A stretch of DNA of 64,000 nucleotides. It comes from Asanoa hainanensis. GTDB lineage: Bacteria; Actinomycetota; Actinomycetes; Mycobacteriales; Micromonosporaceae. Of this stretch, positions 46,907-55,843 are shown one piece after another; position 1 is the first letter of the stretch; each line of letters begins with the position of its first letter. The position numbers and the translations under genes are program-made. The notes under the pieces were generated by a model, which was given only the letters and a program-made list of their open reading frames with translations, had not been told where the DNA came from and made no database searches. The stretch is from assembly GCF_900188485.1 (NCBI RefSeq), contig NZ_FZPH01000003.1:124001-188000 (forward strand), read 5' to 3'.

Positions 46907-48937
46907 TCACTCTCCCGGTGTCGACTTGGCGATCTGGCGCAGGAACTCGATGTTGGTGCGGCTCTGCTTGAGCCGGTCGAGCAGGAGATCCAGCGCGGCC
47001 TGCGACTCGAGCGAGTGCAGCACCTTGCGGAGCTTGTGCGTGATCGCCAGCTCCTCCGGCGCGAGCAGGATCTCTTCCTTACGCGTGCTGGACGGGTGGA
47101 TGTCGATGGCGGGGAACACCCGCTTGTCGGCGATCTTCCGGTCCAGCTTGAGCTCGGCGTTGCCGGTGCCCTTGAACTCCTCGAAGATGACCGTGTCCAT
47201 CATGGAACCGGTCTCCACCAGCGCGTTGGCGATGATGGTCAGCGACCCGCCGTTCTCGATGTTGCGGGCCGCGCCGAGGAAGCGTTTCGGCGGGTACAGC
47301 GCCGTCGAGTCGATGCCGCCGGAGAGGATCCGGCCGCTCGCCGGGGCCGCCAGGTTGTAGGCGCGGCCGAGACGGGTGATCGAGTCGAGCAGCACGACCA
47401 CGTCATGGCCGAGCTCGACCAGCCGCTTGGCCCGCTCGATGGCGAGCTCGGCGACCGTGGTGTGGTCTTGCGGCGGACGGTCGAACGTGGACGAGATGAC
47501 CTCGCCCTTGACCGAGCGCTGCATGTCGGTGACCTCTTCGGGGCGCTCGTCGATGAGCACGACCATGAGGTGCACCTCAGGGTGGTTGCGGGTGATCGCG
47601 TTGGCGACCGCCTGCTGGATCATCGTCTTGCCGGCCTTGGGAGGCGACACGATCAGTGCGCGCTGCCCCTTGCCGATCGGCATGATGAGGTCGATGACCC
47701 GGGTGGTCAGGATGTGCGGCTCGGTCTCCAGCCGCAGGCGCTCCTGCGGGTAGAGCGGGGTCAGCTTGTAGAACTCGGGACGGCGCTTGGCCTCCTCCGG
47801 GTCCATGCCGTTGACCGTGTCGAGCCGGACCAGCGGGTTGTACTTGTCGCGCCGCTGCTCGCCCTCGCGGGCCTGGCGGACGGCACCGGTGACGGCGTCG
47901 CCGCGCCGCAGGCCGTATTTCTTGACCTGGGACATGGAGACGTAGACGTCGTTGGGGCCGGACAGGTAGCCCGTGGTGCGGACGAACGCGTAGTTGTCGA
48001 GCACGTCGACGATGCCGGCGACGGGCACGAGCACGTCGTCGTCGCTGACCTGCGGGTCACGGCCCTCACGGCCGCCGCCCTCGCGGGCACCCGAGCGGTC
48101 GTCGCCCTCGCCACGCTCGCCACGACCACGCCGCCGGTCACGGAACCGGCTGCGCCGGCTCCGCCGGCCGCCGCTCTCGTCGTCGTCGTCGCCGTCGAGA
48201 TCACGACCGCCGTCGCGCTGGCCAGCGGGCTGGTTGTCACGCTGGCGGCCGTCACCGTGGCCATCGCCCCGGCGACCGTCACGCTGGCCGCGGTCGTTGC
48301 GCTCGCTGCGGTCGTTGCGGTCACCGCGGTCGCCGCCACGGTCACCACGGTCGTTGCGGCTGGATCGCTCGTCGGTGCGCTCGCCCCGCTCGTGGCGGTC
48401 ACCGCGGTCACGGGTGTCGCGCTCGCCCCGCGAGTCACGGTCGCCCCGCGAGTCGTCGTCGCCGTCGACCTTGGGCTCGGCCGGGGCCGAGGTCGAGGCG
48501 GACGCCGTGGCCCGGGTGCGCCGGGACCGCTGGCCGCCCTCGGCGGCCACGGTGGCGGCAGGCGCCTCGATGGTCGCGACGGCAATGCCCGCGGCGGCCG
48601 GTGCGGCGGCCACACCCGCCGTAGCCGGTGCAGACGCGGTGCCGGCCGGAGCGCCCGAGGGAGCCGGAGCCGTCTCCGGCGCCTTGGCCTCGGACTCGGC
48701 CCGCGGTCGCGGCGTGCTGCCGGCCGCGGCACCGTTCTGGCGCTCGGAGATCGCGGTGATCAGCTCGCCCTTGCGCATCCGGGCGGTGCCGGAGATGCCG
48801 AGGGACGCGGCCAGGCTCTGCAGCTCCGGCAGGAGCATCGCGGACAGCCCGCTGCCCCGCCGGCGTCGGGTGCCGGTGGTCGTGGCGTCGTCAGCGACGT
48901 TGGAGACATCCGACGTCACGTCGGTGGTGTCGCTCAA
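46907..48937 (-). CDS. rho: transcription termination factor Rho
   Basis: 676 residues. An N-terminal SAP-like segment (LLPELQSLAASLGISGTARMRKGELITAI), then a 200-residue Arg/Gly/Asp-rich insertion (RGDRNDRSERNDRG-type repeats), typical of actinobacterial Rho, then the RNA-binding domain (VLDNYAFVRTTGYLSG) and the ATPase with Walker A PPKAGKTM and LLDSITRLGRAYN. RNA-dependent hexameric helicase that ends transcription. TTG start at 48937 after GGGAAGGAA, the only TTG start I accept in this window. The 238-base spacer upstream (48938-49175) is probably its leader and promoter. Confidence 0.97.
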   Translation of the reverse strand: MSDTTDVTSDVSNVADDATTTGTRRRRGSGLSAMLLPELQSLAASLGISGTARMRKGELITAISERQNGAAAGSTPRPRAESEAKAPETAPAPSGAPAGTASAPATAGVAAAPAAAGIAVATIEAPAATVAAEGGQRSRRTRATASASTSAPAEPKVDGDDDSRGDRDSRGERDTRDRGDRHERGERTDERSSRNDRGDRGGDRGDRNDRSERNDRGQRDGRRGDGHGDGRQRDNQPAGQRDGGRDLDGDDDDESGGRRSRRSRFRDRRRGRGERGEGDDRSGAREGGGREGRDPQVSDDDVLVPVAGIVDVLDNYAFVRTTGYLSGPNDVYVSMSQVKKYGLRRGDAVTGAVRQAREGEQRRDKYNPLVRLDTVNGMDPEEAKRRPEFYKLTPLYPQERLRLETEPHILTTRVIDLIMPIGKGQRALIVSPPKAGKTMIQQAVANAITRNHPEVHLMVVLIDERPEEVTDMQRSVKGEVISSTFDRPPQDHTTVAELAIERAKRLVELGHDVVVLLDSITRLGRAYNLAAPASGRILSGGIDSTALYPPKRFLGAARNIENGGSLTIIANALVETGSMMDTVIFEEFKGTGNAELKLDRKIADKRVFPAIDIHPSSTRKEEILLAPEELAITHKLRKVLHSLESQAALDLLLDRLKQSRTNIEFLRQIAKSTPGE

Positions 48938-49175
48938 TGGATTCCTTCCCTCGATAGGCCGGGGCTGCCCAGGTTGGGTAGATCAGGTGGCCGGGCTGCC
49001 TCGGTGCACCCGCCTCGCTTGACGCGTCACGGGGTTTCGCACGCCAACTCATCGCGGGCTCAGGTGGTGCGGCGTAAGCCGAGGCAGGAAATTGACGGAT
49101 CGACCGTCGATAGCTTCGGGGATGCGCCGCCCCGCAGATCGCACGCTTCGCGGCTGTGCTAGGTCTAGAGCGTAA

Positions 49176-50126
49176 TCAACTCTTCCGACCTGCGGCAACA
49201 GGGGCCCGCTCGGCGTGTCCGAGTCTACCTGAACCAATCCTGGCGCCGACTACGTCTATCGCCAACTCGACGAGGCGCCAACCTATTCCCAGATCGGGGT
49301 CTTCGGGCGGGCTGGTCAGCGCCAGCACGGTCGGCCCGGCCCCACTGACCACGGCGGCCACGCCTCGACCACGCAACTCATCGACCAGGGCCGCGGTCGC
49401 CGGCATGCCCGCTGCCCGGTAGCCCTGGTGGAGCTTGTCGGCGGTCGCCGGGAAGAGCAGGTCGGGTGCCGCGGTCAGCGCGTGCACCAGCAGCGCCGCC
49501 CGCCCGGCGGTGTAGGCCGCGTCGTGGTGCGGCACCGACGCGGGCAACGCCGCCCGCGCCTCGGCGGTCAACCCGCGATCGGTCGGGATGAACACCGTGG
49601 GCCGGACCCGGGCGTCGGGCGCCAACCGCACCGCTCGGAACCCGCCGGTCGTCTCGTCGGACCACGCGATGACGAAGCCGCCGAGCAGGCACGGCGCGAC
49701 GTTGTCGGGATGGCCCTCCAGCTCGGCGGCCAGCGCCAACGCCGCCGCGTCGTCGAGGGTCGTCGTGCCGTCGCGGACCAGCGCCCGCGCGAGCTGAACG
49801 CCCGCCACGATCGCCGCCGACGACGAGCCCAGCCCGCGGGCCTGCGGGATGCGGTTGACGCACTCGATCGCCACGCCGGGCGGCTGGCCACCTAGTCGCT
49901 CGAACGTCGCCGCCATCGCGCGCGCGACCAGGTGGTCGGCCCCGGTCGGCAGCTCGCCGGCACCCTCACCGGCCACGTCGACGTGCCAGCCGCGGTCGGT
50001 GACCCAGGCGGCGACGTCGTCGTGCAGGCCCAGGGCCAGCCCGAGCGCGTCGAAGCCGGGACCGAGATTGGCGCTGGTCGCCGGCACCCGCACCTTCACG
50101 GGGCCGTCGACGAAGGTCACACCCAT
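49176..50126 (-). CDS. thrB: homoserine kinase
   Basis: 316 residues, GHMP kinase fold: VRVPATSANLGPGFDALG, the ATP-binding IPQARGLGSSSAAIVAG and the C-terminal GVAAVVSGAGPTVLAL. It phosphorylates homoserine to O-phosphohomoserine, the substrate of ThrC. ATG at 50126. In most actinobacteria thrB follows thrC directly; here 5.7 kb separates them. Confidence 0.96.
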   Translation of the reverse strand: MGVTFVDGPVKVRVPATSANLGPGFDALGLALGLHDDVAAWVTDRGWHVDVAGEGAGELPTGADHLVARAMAATFERLGGQPPGVAIECVNRIPQARGLGSSSAAIVAGVQLARALVRDGTTTLDDAAALALAAELEGHPDNVAPCLLGGFVIAWSDETTGGFRAVRLAPDARVRPTVFIPTDRGLTAEARAALPASVPHHDAAYTAGRAALLVHALTAAPDLLFPATADKLHQGYRAAGMPATAALVDELRGRGVAAVVSGAGPTVLALTSPPEDPDLGIGWRLVELAIDVVGARIGSGRLGHAERAPVAAGRKS

Positions 50127-50166
50127 GCCCGCACTCTAAAGCCAGCCACCGACAAGAAATCGCGGG

Positions 50167-50364
50167 TCAGGAATCGTCCACGGAGCGGAACTCCGGCTCG
50201 GCCTCGACCGAAGGCCGGATCGGGCGACCGGCCGCACGCAGCGCCTGGCGCAACGCGTACTCGATCTGCGCGTTGACGCTCCGCAGATCGTCGGCCGCCC
50301 ACCGGGCCAACGCGTCGTACACCTGTGGATCGAGCCGCAACAGCAGCTTCTTGCGCTCGGCCAT
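50167..50364 (-). CDS. small ribbon-helix-helix protein
   Basis: 65 residues: [38 protein letters not shown] is the beta-helix-helix core of Arc/CopG-type DNA-binding proteins (strand KKLLLRL, helix A, then [12 protein letters not shown] as helix B). The tail is acidic. ATG at 50364, four bases after the SPFH gene, so co-transcribed. It may repress its own operon through the nested palindromes at 51234-51259, by inference. Confidence 0.78.
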   Translation of the reverse strand: MAERKKLLLRLDPQVYDALARWAADDLRSVNAQIEYALRQALRAAGRPIRPSVEAEPEFRSVDDS

Positions 50365-50368
50365 GCCG

Positions 50369-51217
50369 TCAGTAGAGCGTGCCGGCGTTGACCACCGGCG
50401 TCGCGGCCCGGTCGCCGCAGAGCACCACCAGCAGGTTGGCCACCATCTGCGCCTTGCGCTCCTCGTCGAGCTCGACCACGTGCTGCTCGCTCAGCCGCTC
50501 GAGCGCGTTGGACACCATGCCGACCGCACCTTCCACGATCTTGAATCGGGCCGCCACGATGGCCGACGCCTGTTGCCGCGCCAGCATCGCCTGGGCGATC
50601 TCCGGCGCGTACGCCAGGTGCGTCACCCGCGACTCCAGCACCTCGACGCCGGCCAGTGCGAACCGCTCGGCCAGCTCCGCGGTGAGCTGCTCGCTGACCA
50701 CGGTCGCGTCGCGCAGGCTGACCGCGCCCTGCTCGTGCGCCTCGTAGGGATAGCTGGTGGCCATGTGCCGCACGGCCGCCTCGGCCTGCACCGCCACGTA
50801 GCGCACGTAGTCGTCGACGCCGAACGCCGCGTTGGCCGAGTCGACCACGCGCCACACCACGACGGCACCGATCTCGACCGGGTTGCCGTCGGCGTCGGAG
50901 ACCTTGAGCTTCTGCGTCTCGAAGTTGCGCACCCGCAGCGTGATCCGGCGGCGTTCCGTCAACGGCCAGACCCAGTGGAACCCGGCGTCGCGTACCGAGC
51001 CGACGTAGCGGCCGAAGAACTGCACGACCTGGGCGTCGTTGGGGTTGACCACGACGAAGCCGGTCGCGCCGATCACGACGACCGCGCCCAGGACGCTGGT
51101 CACGGTGATGGTGGCCGGCCCGGGCGCCACGACGACGACCACGACCGCCACGGCGGCCAGCACGAGCAGCAGAAGCAGTGCGGCGAAACCAGGTAGCCGG
51201 AATGCGCGCTTTTCCAT
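50369..51217 (-). CDS. SPFH/band-7 (stomatin-like) membrane protein
   Basis: 282 residues. Two closely spaced N-terminal membrane spans ([17 protein letters not shown] and [21 protein letters not shown]), then the SPFH domain ([31 protein letters not shown]) and a helical part with [25 protein letters not shown] proteins assemble membrane scaffolds and often control a protease or microdomain. ATG at 51217 after GGGGAGGGG. The RHH gene follows. Confidence 0.92.
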   Translation of the reverse strand: MEKRAFRLPGFAALLLLLVLAAVAVVVVVVAPGPATITVTSVLGAVVVIGATGFVVVNPNDAQVVQFFGRYVGSVRDAGFHWVWPLTERRRITLRVRNFETQKLKVSDADGNPVEIGAVVVWRVVDSANAAFGVDDYVRYVAVQAEAAVRHMATSYPYEAHEQGAVSLRDATVVSEQLTAELAERFALAGVEVLESRVTHLAYAPEIAQAMLARQQASAIVAARFKIVEGAVGMVSNALERLSEQHVVELDEERKAQMVANLLVVLCGDRAATPVVNAGTLY

Positions 51218-51233
51218 CGGTGCCCCTCCCCCA

Positions 51234-51259
51234 GTATCAAAGTGATATCACTACGATAC
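51234..51259 (-). promoter_or_regulatory. nested palindromic operator upstream of the SPFH-RHH operon
   Basis: A 26-base near-palindrome from GTATC to GATAC, with a perfect 12-base core AGTGATATCACT at 51241-51252. It can also be read as two overlapping 13-base dyads, TATCA-AAG-TGATA and TATC-ACTAC-GATA, offset by 11 bases. RHH proteins bind such closely packed repeats. It lies 17 bases upstream of the SPFH ATG and overlaps the stop codon of the MFS gene. Confidence 0.6.
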
Positions 51260-52477
51260 CGCAGGCGCGCTCGCCAGCGAAAGCCGTCGGGTGGCCAGCC
51301 ACCAGCCGACCGCGTACAGCAGCGTCACCGTCCCGCAGCCGGCCAGGATGACCCGCTCGTCGAGGGTGTCCACCACGGCCGCCACGCCGAGCTGGCTGAT
51401 CGAGATCGACAGCGTCGCCAGCATCAGGTCGGTCGCGAACACCCGACCGCGCAGCCGGTCCGGCACCTCGGTCTGGAGCGCGTAGTTGGACATCGTCCAG
51501 TTGCTGCCGGCCGCGAAGTGCGCCAGGAAGACCAGCACCAGCACGAGCGGGAACCAGGTCAGGACCGAGACACCGAGGTACGCGAGCCCGTACGTCGACA
51601 TCGACAGCGCCAGCCCCGGCAACAGCAGCGCCCGGCGGGTCAGCACCGGCCGCAGCGCGAACGGGCCGACCAGCGCACCGAGCCCGCGCAGCGCGAAGAG
51701 CAGCCCGGCGCCGATCGGGCCGACCCCGTAGACGGCGGCCAGCAGCGGGAACACGGTCAGCACCCCGTTGCCCAGGCCCACCGCGGACTTCACCGTGACC
51801 AGTGCCCGCACGGTCGGCCGCCCGCCGATGTAGCGCAACGCCTCGCCGATCGCCGCGAACGCGTGCGCGGGCGGCGCCGCCATGTCCCGCGGCACCTGCA
51901 GCGGCCCGCGGATCCGGCTGCCCAGCAGCGCGGCGCCGACCAGCGCGAGGGCGGCGATCCAGAAGCAGGCGTACGGGCTCAGCACCGCGGTCAGGATGCC
52001 GCCGAGCGAGGCGCCGACCACCGCCATCGTGCCCCAGGCCGAGCCCGCCAGCGTCGTGGCCAGGCCGAGCCGCTCCGGTGGGACCACATTGGGCAGTGCC
52101 GCCGACGCGGCCGGCGAGTAGAAGCCCTTGGCCACCGCCATGCCCGCGACCACCGCGATGGCCAGCCAGGCCGTGCCGGCGCTGCGCACGAACAGCAGGA
52201 GCAGCAGGACGGCCAGGCACGCCAGGTTGGCGGCGACCATGACCTTCCTACGGTCCAGCCGGTCGGCGATCGTGCCGGCGTACGGCAGCACCAGCGCGGT
52301 GATCCCCGTGTCGGCGGCGAGCACGTAGGCGCCCCAGGTGCCGCTGCCCGTCAGCTCCGGCAGGAGCACCAGCAGCGGCACCATGACGAACCAGTCGGAC
52401 CCGAACACCACGAGCTCCGCGACGAACAGCCGGCGGAAGTCGGGGTGGCGGAACAGGAGTGAAAGGAGCGGACGCAC
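51251..52477 (-). CDS. MFS transporter
   Basis: 408 residues with about 12 membrane spans and the loop GTIADRLDRRKVMVAANL (the MFS motif A between spans 2 and 3). It resembles the enterobactin exporter-like/DHA3 group of drug or siderophore exporters. GTG start at 52477; the start lies inside a 16-base hairpin at 52466-52506 and has no Shine-Dalgarno. It follows the RND gene on the same strand. Substrate unknown. Confidence 0.9.
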   Translation of the reverse strand: MRPLLSLLFRHPDFRRLFVAELVVFGSDWFVMVPLLVLLPELTGSGTWGAYVLAADTGITALVLPYAGTIADRLDRRKVMVAANLACLAVLLLLLFVRSAGTAWLAIAVVAGMAVAKGFYSPAASAALPNVVPPERLGLATTLAGSAWGTMAVVGASLGGILTAVLSPYACFWIAALALVGAALLGSRIRGPLQVPRDMAAPPAHAFAAIGEALRYIGGRPTVRALVTVKSAVGLGNGVLTVFPLLAAVYGVGPIGAGLLFALRGLGALVGPFALRPVLTRRALLLPGLALSMSTYGLAYLGVSVLTWFPLVLVLVFLAHFAAGSNWTMSNYALQTEVPDRLRGRVFATDLMLATLSISISQLGVAAVVDTLDERVILAGCGTVTLLYAVGWWLATRRLSLASAPAVS

Positions 52478-52506
52478 GAGGAGACGTTAGCCTCGTGCGT
52501 CCGCTC
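52466..52506 (-). terminator. hairpin between RND and MFS genes, covering the MFS start
   Basis: Sixteen-base perfect arms (GAGCGGACGCACGAGG and its complement) with a nine-base loop, beginning eight bases after the RND stop. No T-run follows. The MFS GTG at 52475-52477 lies inside one arm. It can act as terminator for the RND gene and as a lock on MFS translation. Confidence 0.6.
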
Positions 52507-52513
52507 GCGAAGA

Positions 52514-55500
52514 TCAGTCCTCGCTGGGCGGGCGGGGCCGGTTGCGGGGCAGCCGCAGCACCTCGAACTGGTCGGTGCCCTCGAAGAGCGCGGCCGACGG
52601 CCGGCTCGGGTCCGGGTCGGCGGTGCGCTGCAGGGGCGATCCGGCCGGCGTGGCGACCTGGTTGGGCGCCACGTCGTCGAAGTTCTTCGGCCCGTGCCCG
52701 TTCGACGACGGGTCCGGGCCGGTGCCGGCCCGGCGCAGCCGGATCCGCTCCTTGGTGCCCTCGACCATCGTGTACAGCGTCGGCACCAGCACCAGCGTGA
52801 GCAGCGTGGAGCTGATCAGGCCACCGATCACCACCACGGCCAGCGGCTGCGAGATGAAGCCGCCCTCGCCGGTCAGGCCGAGGGCCATCGGCAGCAGCGC
52901 GAAGATCGTCGCCACGGCGGTCATCAGGATCGGGCGCAGCCGGCGCCGGCCGCCCTCGATCACCGCGTCGCGCACGTTCATGCCCTGGTCGCGGTACTGG
53001 TTGATCAGGTCCATCAGCACGATCGCGTTGGTGACCACGATGCCGACCAGCATCAGCATGCCGATCAGGGCCGGCACGCCCATCGGGGTGCCGGTCAGCA
53101 GCAGCAGGCCGATCGCACCGGTCGCCGCGAACGGCACGGAGACCAGCAGGATCAGCGGCTGCACCAGGCTGCGGAAGGTGGCCACCATGATGACGAAGAC
53201 GATCGCGATGGCCGCGAGCACCGCGAGCAGGAGCTGCTGGAACGCGTCGGCCTGCTCGGCGCTGACGCCGCCGATCTCCCACGTCGCGCCGCCCGACATC
53301 GTCAGCCCGTCGAGCGTCTTCGTGAGGTCGGCCGTCGTCTTGCCCAGGTTGGACCCGGTCGCCGTACCGGTCACGGTGACGCTGCGCTCGCCGTCGATCC
53401 GGTCGATGGTCACCGGGCCCTCGACCGACTGCACCGTGGCCACCTGGCCCAGCGTCACCGGACGGCCCCGATGGATCGGGCCGACCGGCAGTGCCTTCAG
53501 CTCGTCGACGGTGGTCGGTGCCGTGCCGCCCTGCAGCACCACGTCGACCCGCTCGCCGTCGACCGTGATCTGGCCGACCGGCGCGCCGCGCATGGCGCCC
53601 GCGACGAGCTGGCCGACCGACGCGTCCGTGAGGCCGAAGGCCGCCGCCGACTGCCGGTTCAGGGTGACGTCGAACCGCGTCGAGCTCTCCGCGAGGCTGC
53701 TCTGCACGTCGACCACGCCGGCCGTGCCGGCCAGCGCGGCCCGCACCTGCTCGGCCGCGGCGGCCAGGGCGTCCTGGTCGGACGCGCGGACCACGACGGC
53801 GAGCTGGTCGGCCGAGGCGCTGCCGCCGTTGCCGAAGGTGAACTCGCCGGCGTCGGACAGCTTGCCGACCTCGTCACGCAGCTTCGCCTCGACGTCCTTG
53901 GACTCGACGCCGTCGCGCAGGGTCAGCGAGTAGGTGGCGGTGCGGCCGCCGGCCGCGCCCTCCCACGGCAACCCGGAACCGCCGGCGGTGACCTGGTAGG
54001 ACTCGACGCCGTCGGTGCGCTTCAGGATCGCCTCGACCTGGCCCGCGGCCGCGTCGGTCTGGGCCAGCCCACTGCCGAGCGGCAGCTCCTGGCTCACCGA
54101 CAGGGTGTTGCCGCCGCTGTCGTCGAGGAAGTTGGTCTCCAGCCGGCTGGCGAGGGCGAACGTGCCGAGCAGCACGACCAGGCCGATGCCGACCGTGGTC
54201 CACCGGCGCACGGTCGCGAACCGGATCACCGGCACGTACGCCTTCTGCAGCGGGTTGTCGCGCTCCTTGGCCTCGGCCGCGGCACGGACGCGCTCGTCGT
54301 CGGCGCCGGCACCGGCCGGGCGGAGGAACCAGTACGCCAGCACCGGGATCACGGTCAGCGAGACGAGCAGCGAGGCCAGCAGCGCGACCGTGACGGTGAT
54401 CGCGAACGGCGCGAAGAGCTGCCCGACGAAGCCGCCGACCAGGGCGATCGGTGCGAACACCGCGACGGTGGTCAGCGTCGAGGCGGTCACCGCGCCGGCC
54501 ACCTCACGCACGCCGGTGAGGATCGCGGTGCTCTTGGCCTCGCCGTACGCCAGATGTCGTTTGATGTTCTCCAGGACGACGATCGAGTCGTCGACCACCC
54601 GGCCCACCGCGATGGTCAGCGCGCCGAGGGTGAGCAGGTTGAGCGAGTAGTCGCCGAGGTAGAGCACGATCAGCGCGACCAGCACGGACAGCGGGATCGA
54701 GACCGCGGTGACCAGGGTCGAGCGCACCGAGAGCAGGAAGACCAGGATCACGATCACGGCCATCACCAGGCCGAGCAGGCCCTCGGTGGTCAGGCTGTCG
54801 ATCGACTTCTCGACGAACGGCGCCTGGTCGAAGACCACGGTCAGCTCGGAGTTGACCGCCGTGCCGAGGTCGCCGAGCTGGTCGCGGACCCCGTGGGAGA
54901 CCTCCACCGCGTTGCTGTCCGGCGTCCCGAAGATCTCGATGCCCAGGCTCGCGGTGCCGTTGGTGCGGGTGAACGAGGTGGCCGGCGCGAGGTCCTCGAC
55001 CACGTCGGCGACGTCGCCCAGCTTGGCCGGGCGCGCGGGCGGCGTGGCCGGCAGGTACAGGTCCTTGAGGGCGTCCAGCGAGTCGATCTGGCCGCCGGTC
55101 TGCACGGCGTACGTCTTGTCCGCGTCGGTGATCGAGCCACCCGGGATCGTCACGCCGTTGGCCTGCAGCACCGTGGCGAGCGCGACCGGGCTCACCTTGG
55201 CCGCGGCCAGCTTCGCCGGGTTCGGCGTGATCTTGACGATCTGCTCGCGGGCACCGGAGATGTTCACGGTGCGGACGCCGTCGACGCCTTCGAGCTCCGG
55301 CACCACCTGGGTGCGCAGCCGGTCGGCCAGCGCGCGCTCGTCGTCGCGGACGGTCGCGGCCAGCACGAGCACCGGCAGGTCGTCGGTGCTGCCGGCGAAC
55401 ACCGTCGGGTCGACGTTGTCGGGCAGCTGCGGGCGGATCCGGTTGATCGCCGTCTGCATCTGGTTGACGGCGTTGTCGAGGTCGGTGCCGAACTCGTACT

Positions 55501-55783
55501 CGACCTGGACGGTCGCCGAACCCTCACGGCTCGACGAGTTGACCTTCGATAGCCCGTCGATGCCCTGGATGCTGTTCTCCAGCGGCTCGGTGACCTGCTG
55601 CTCGACCACCTCCGGCGACGCACCCGGGTAGGTGGCGATGATGAACGCGCCCGGGAACTCCAGCGAGGGCAGGAGCTGTTGCTTGAGCTGGGGCAGGGTG
55701 AAGACGCCGAACAGGGTGATGACCACCGCGATCAGCGCGACGAGGCCCCGGTTGGCAAGACTGAGCCGGGCGAGTAGCGACAT
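52514..55783 (-). CDS. RND-family (AcrB/HAE1-like) efflux transporter
   Basis: About 1089 residues. The first membrane span (ANRGLVALIAVVITLFGVFTL) is followed by a large periplasmic-type loop, then spans 2-6 with GRVVDDSIVVLENI, whose Asp pair in span 4 relays protons in AcrB; a second loop and spans 7-12 repeat the pattern. The tail is Pro-rich and cytosolic. It is HAE1-like and not the MmpL type usual in actinobacteria. No membrane-fusion protein or outer-membrane channel gene adjoins it. ATG at 55783; a GTG at 55813 is possible. Confidence 0.92.
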   Translation of the reverse strand: MSLLARLSLANRGLVALIAVVITLFGVFTLPQLKQQLLPSLEFPGAFIIATYPGASPEVVEQQVTEPLENSIQGIDGLSKVNSSSREGSATVQVEYEFGTDLDNAVNQMQTAINRIRPQLPDNVDPTVFAGSTDDLPVLVLAATVRDDERALADRLRTQVVPELEGVDGVRTVNISGAREQIVKITPNPAKLAAAKVSPVALATVLQANGVTIPGGSITDADKTYAVQTGGQIDSLDALKDLYLPATPPARPAKLGDVADVVEDLAPATSFTRTNGTASLGIEIFGTPDSNAVEVSHGVRDQLGDLGTAVNSELTVVFDQAPFVEKSIDSLTTEGLLGLVMAVIVILVFLLSVRSTLVTAVSIPLSVLVALIVLYLGDYSLNLLTLGALTIAVGRVVDDSIVVLENIKRHLAYGEAKSTAILTGVREVAGAVTASTLTTVAVFAPIALVGGFVGQLFAPFAITVTVALLASLLVSLTVIPVLAYWFLRPAGAGADDERVRAAAEAKERDNPLQKAYVPVIRFATVRRWTTVGIGLVVLLGTFALASRLETNFLDDSGGNTLSVSQELPLGSGLAQTDAAAGQVEAILKRTDGVESYQVTAGGSGLPWEGAAGGRTATYSLTLRDGVESKDVEAKLRDEVGKLSDAGEFTFGNGGSASADQLAVVVRASDQDALAAAAEQVRAALAGTAGVVDVQSSLAESSTRFDVTLNRQSAAAFGLTDASVGQLVAGAMRGAPVGQITVDGERVDVVLQGGTAPTTVDELKALPVGPIHRGRPVTLGQVATVQSVEGPVTIDRIDGERSVTVTGTATGSNLGKTTADLTKTLDGLTMSGGATWEIGGVSAEQADAFQQLLLAVLAAIAIVFVIMVATFRSLVQPLILLVSVPFAATGAIGLLLLTGTPMGVPALIGMLMLVGIVVTNAIVLMDLINQYRDQGMNVRDAVIEGGRRRLRPILMTAVATIFALLPMALGLTGEGGFISQPLAVVVIGGLISSTLLTLVLVPTLYTMVEGTKERIRLRRAGTGPDPSSNGHGPKNFDDVAPNQVATPAGSPLQRTADPDPSRPSAALFEGTDQFEVLRLPRNRPRPPSED

Positions 55784-55843
55784 GCGGAAGATTTTGGCGT
55801 AGCCGGTTGTCACCCTTCCGCGCGGGGTGCGCGGGAACGACGC

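Noticed and set aside
51802-55552. Very long plus-strand frames over the MFS and RND genes
   Set aside because: His/Arg/Gln-rich antisense shadows of membrane-protein coding; no domain.
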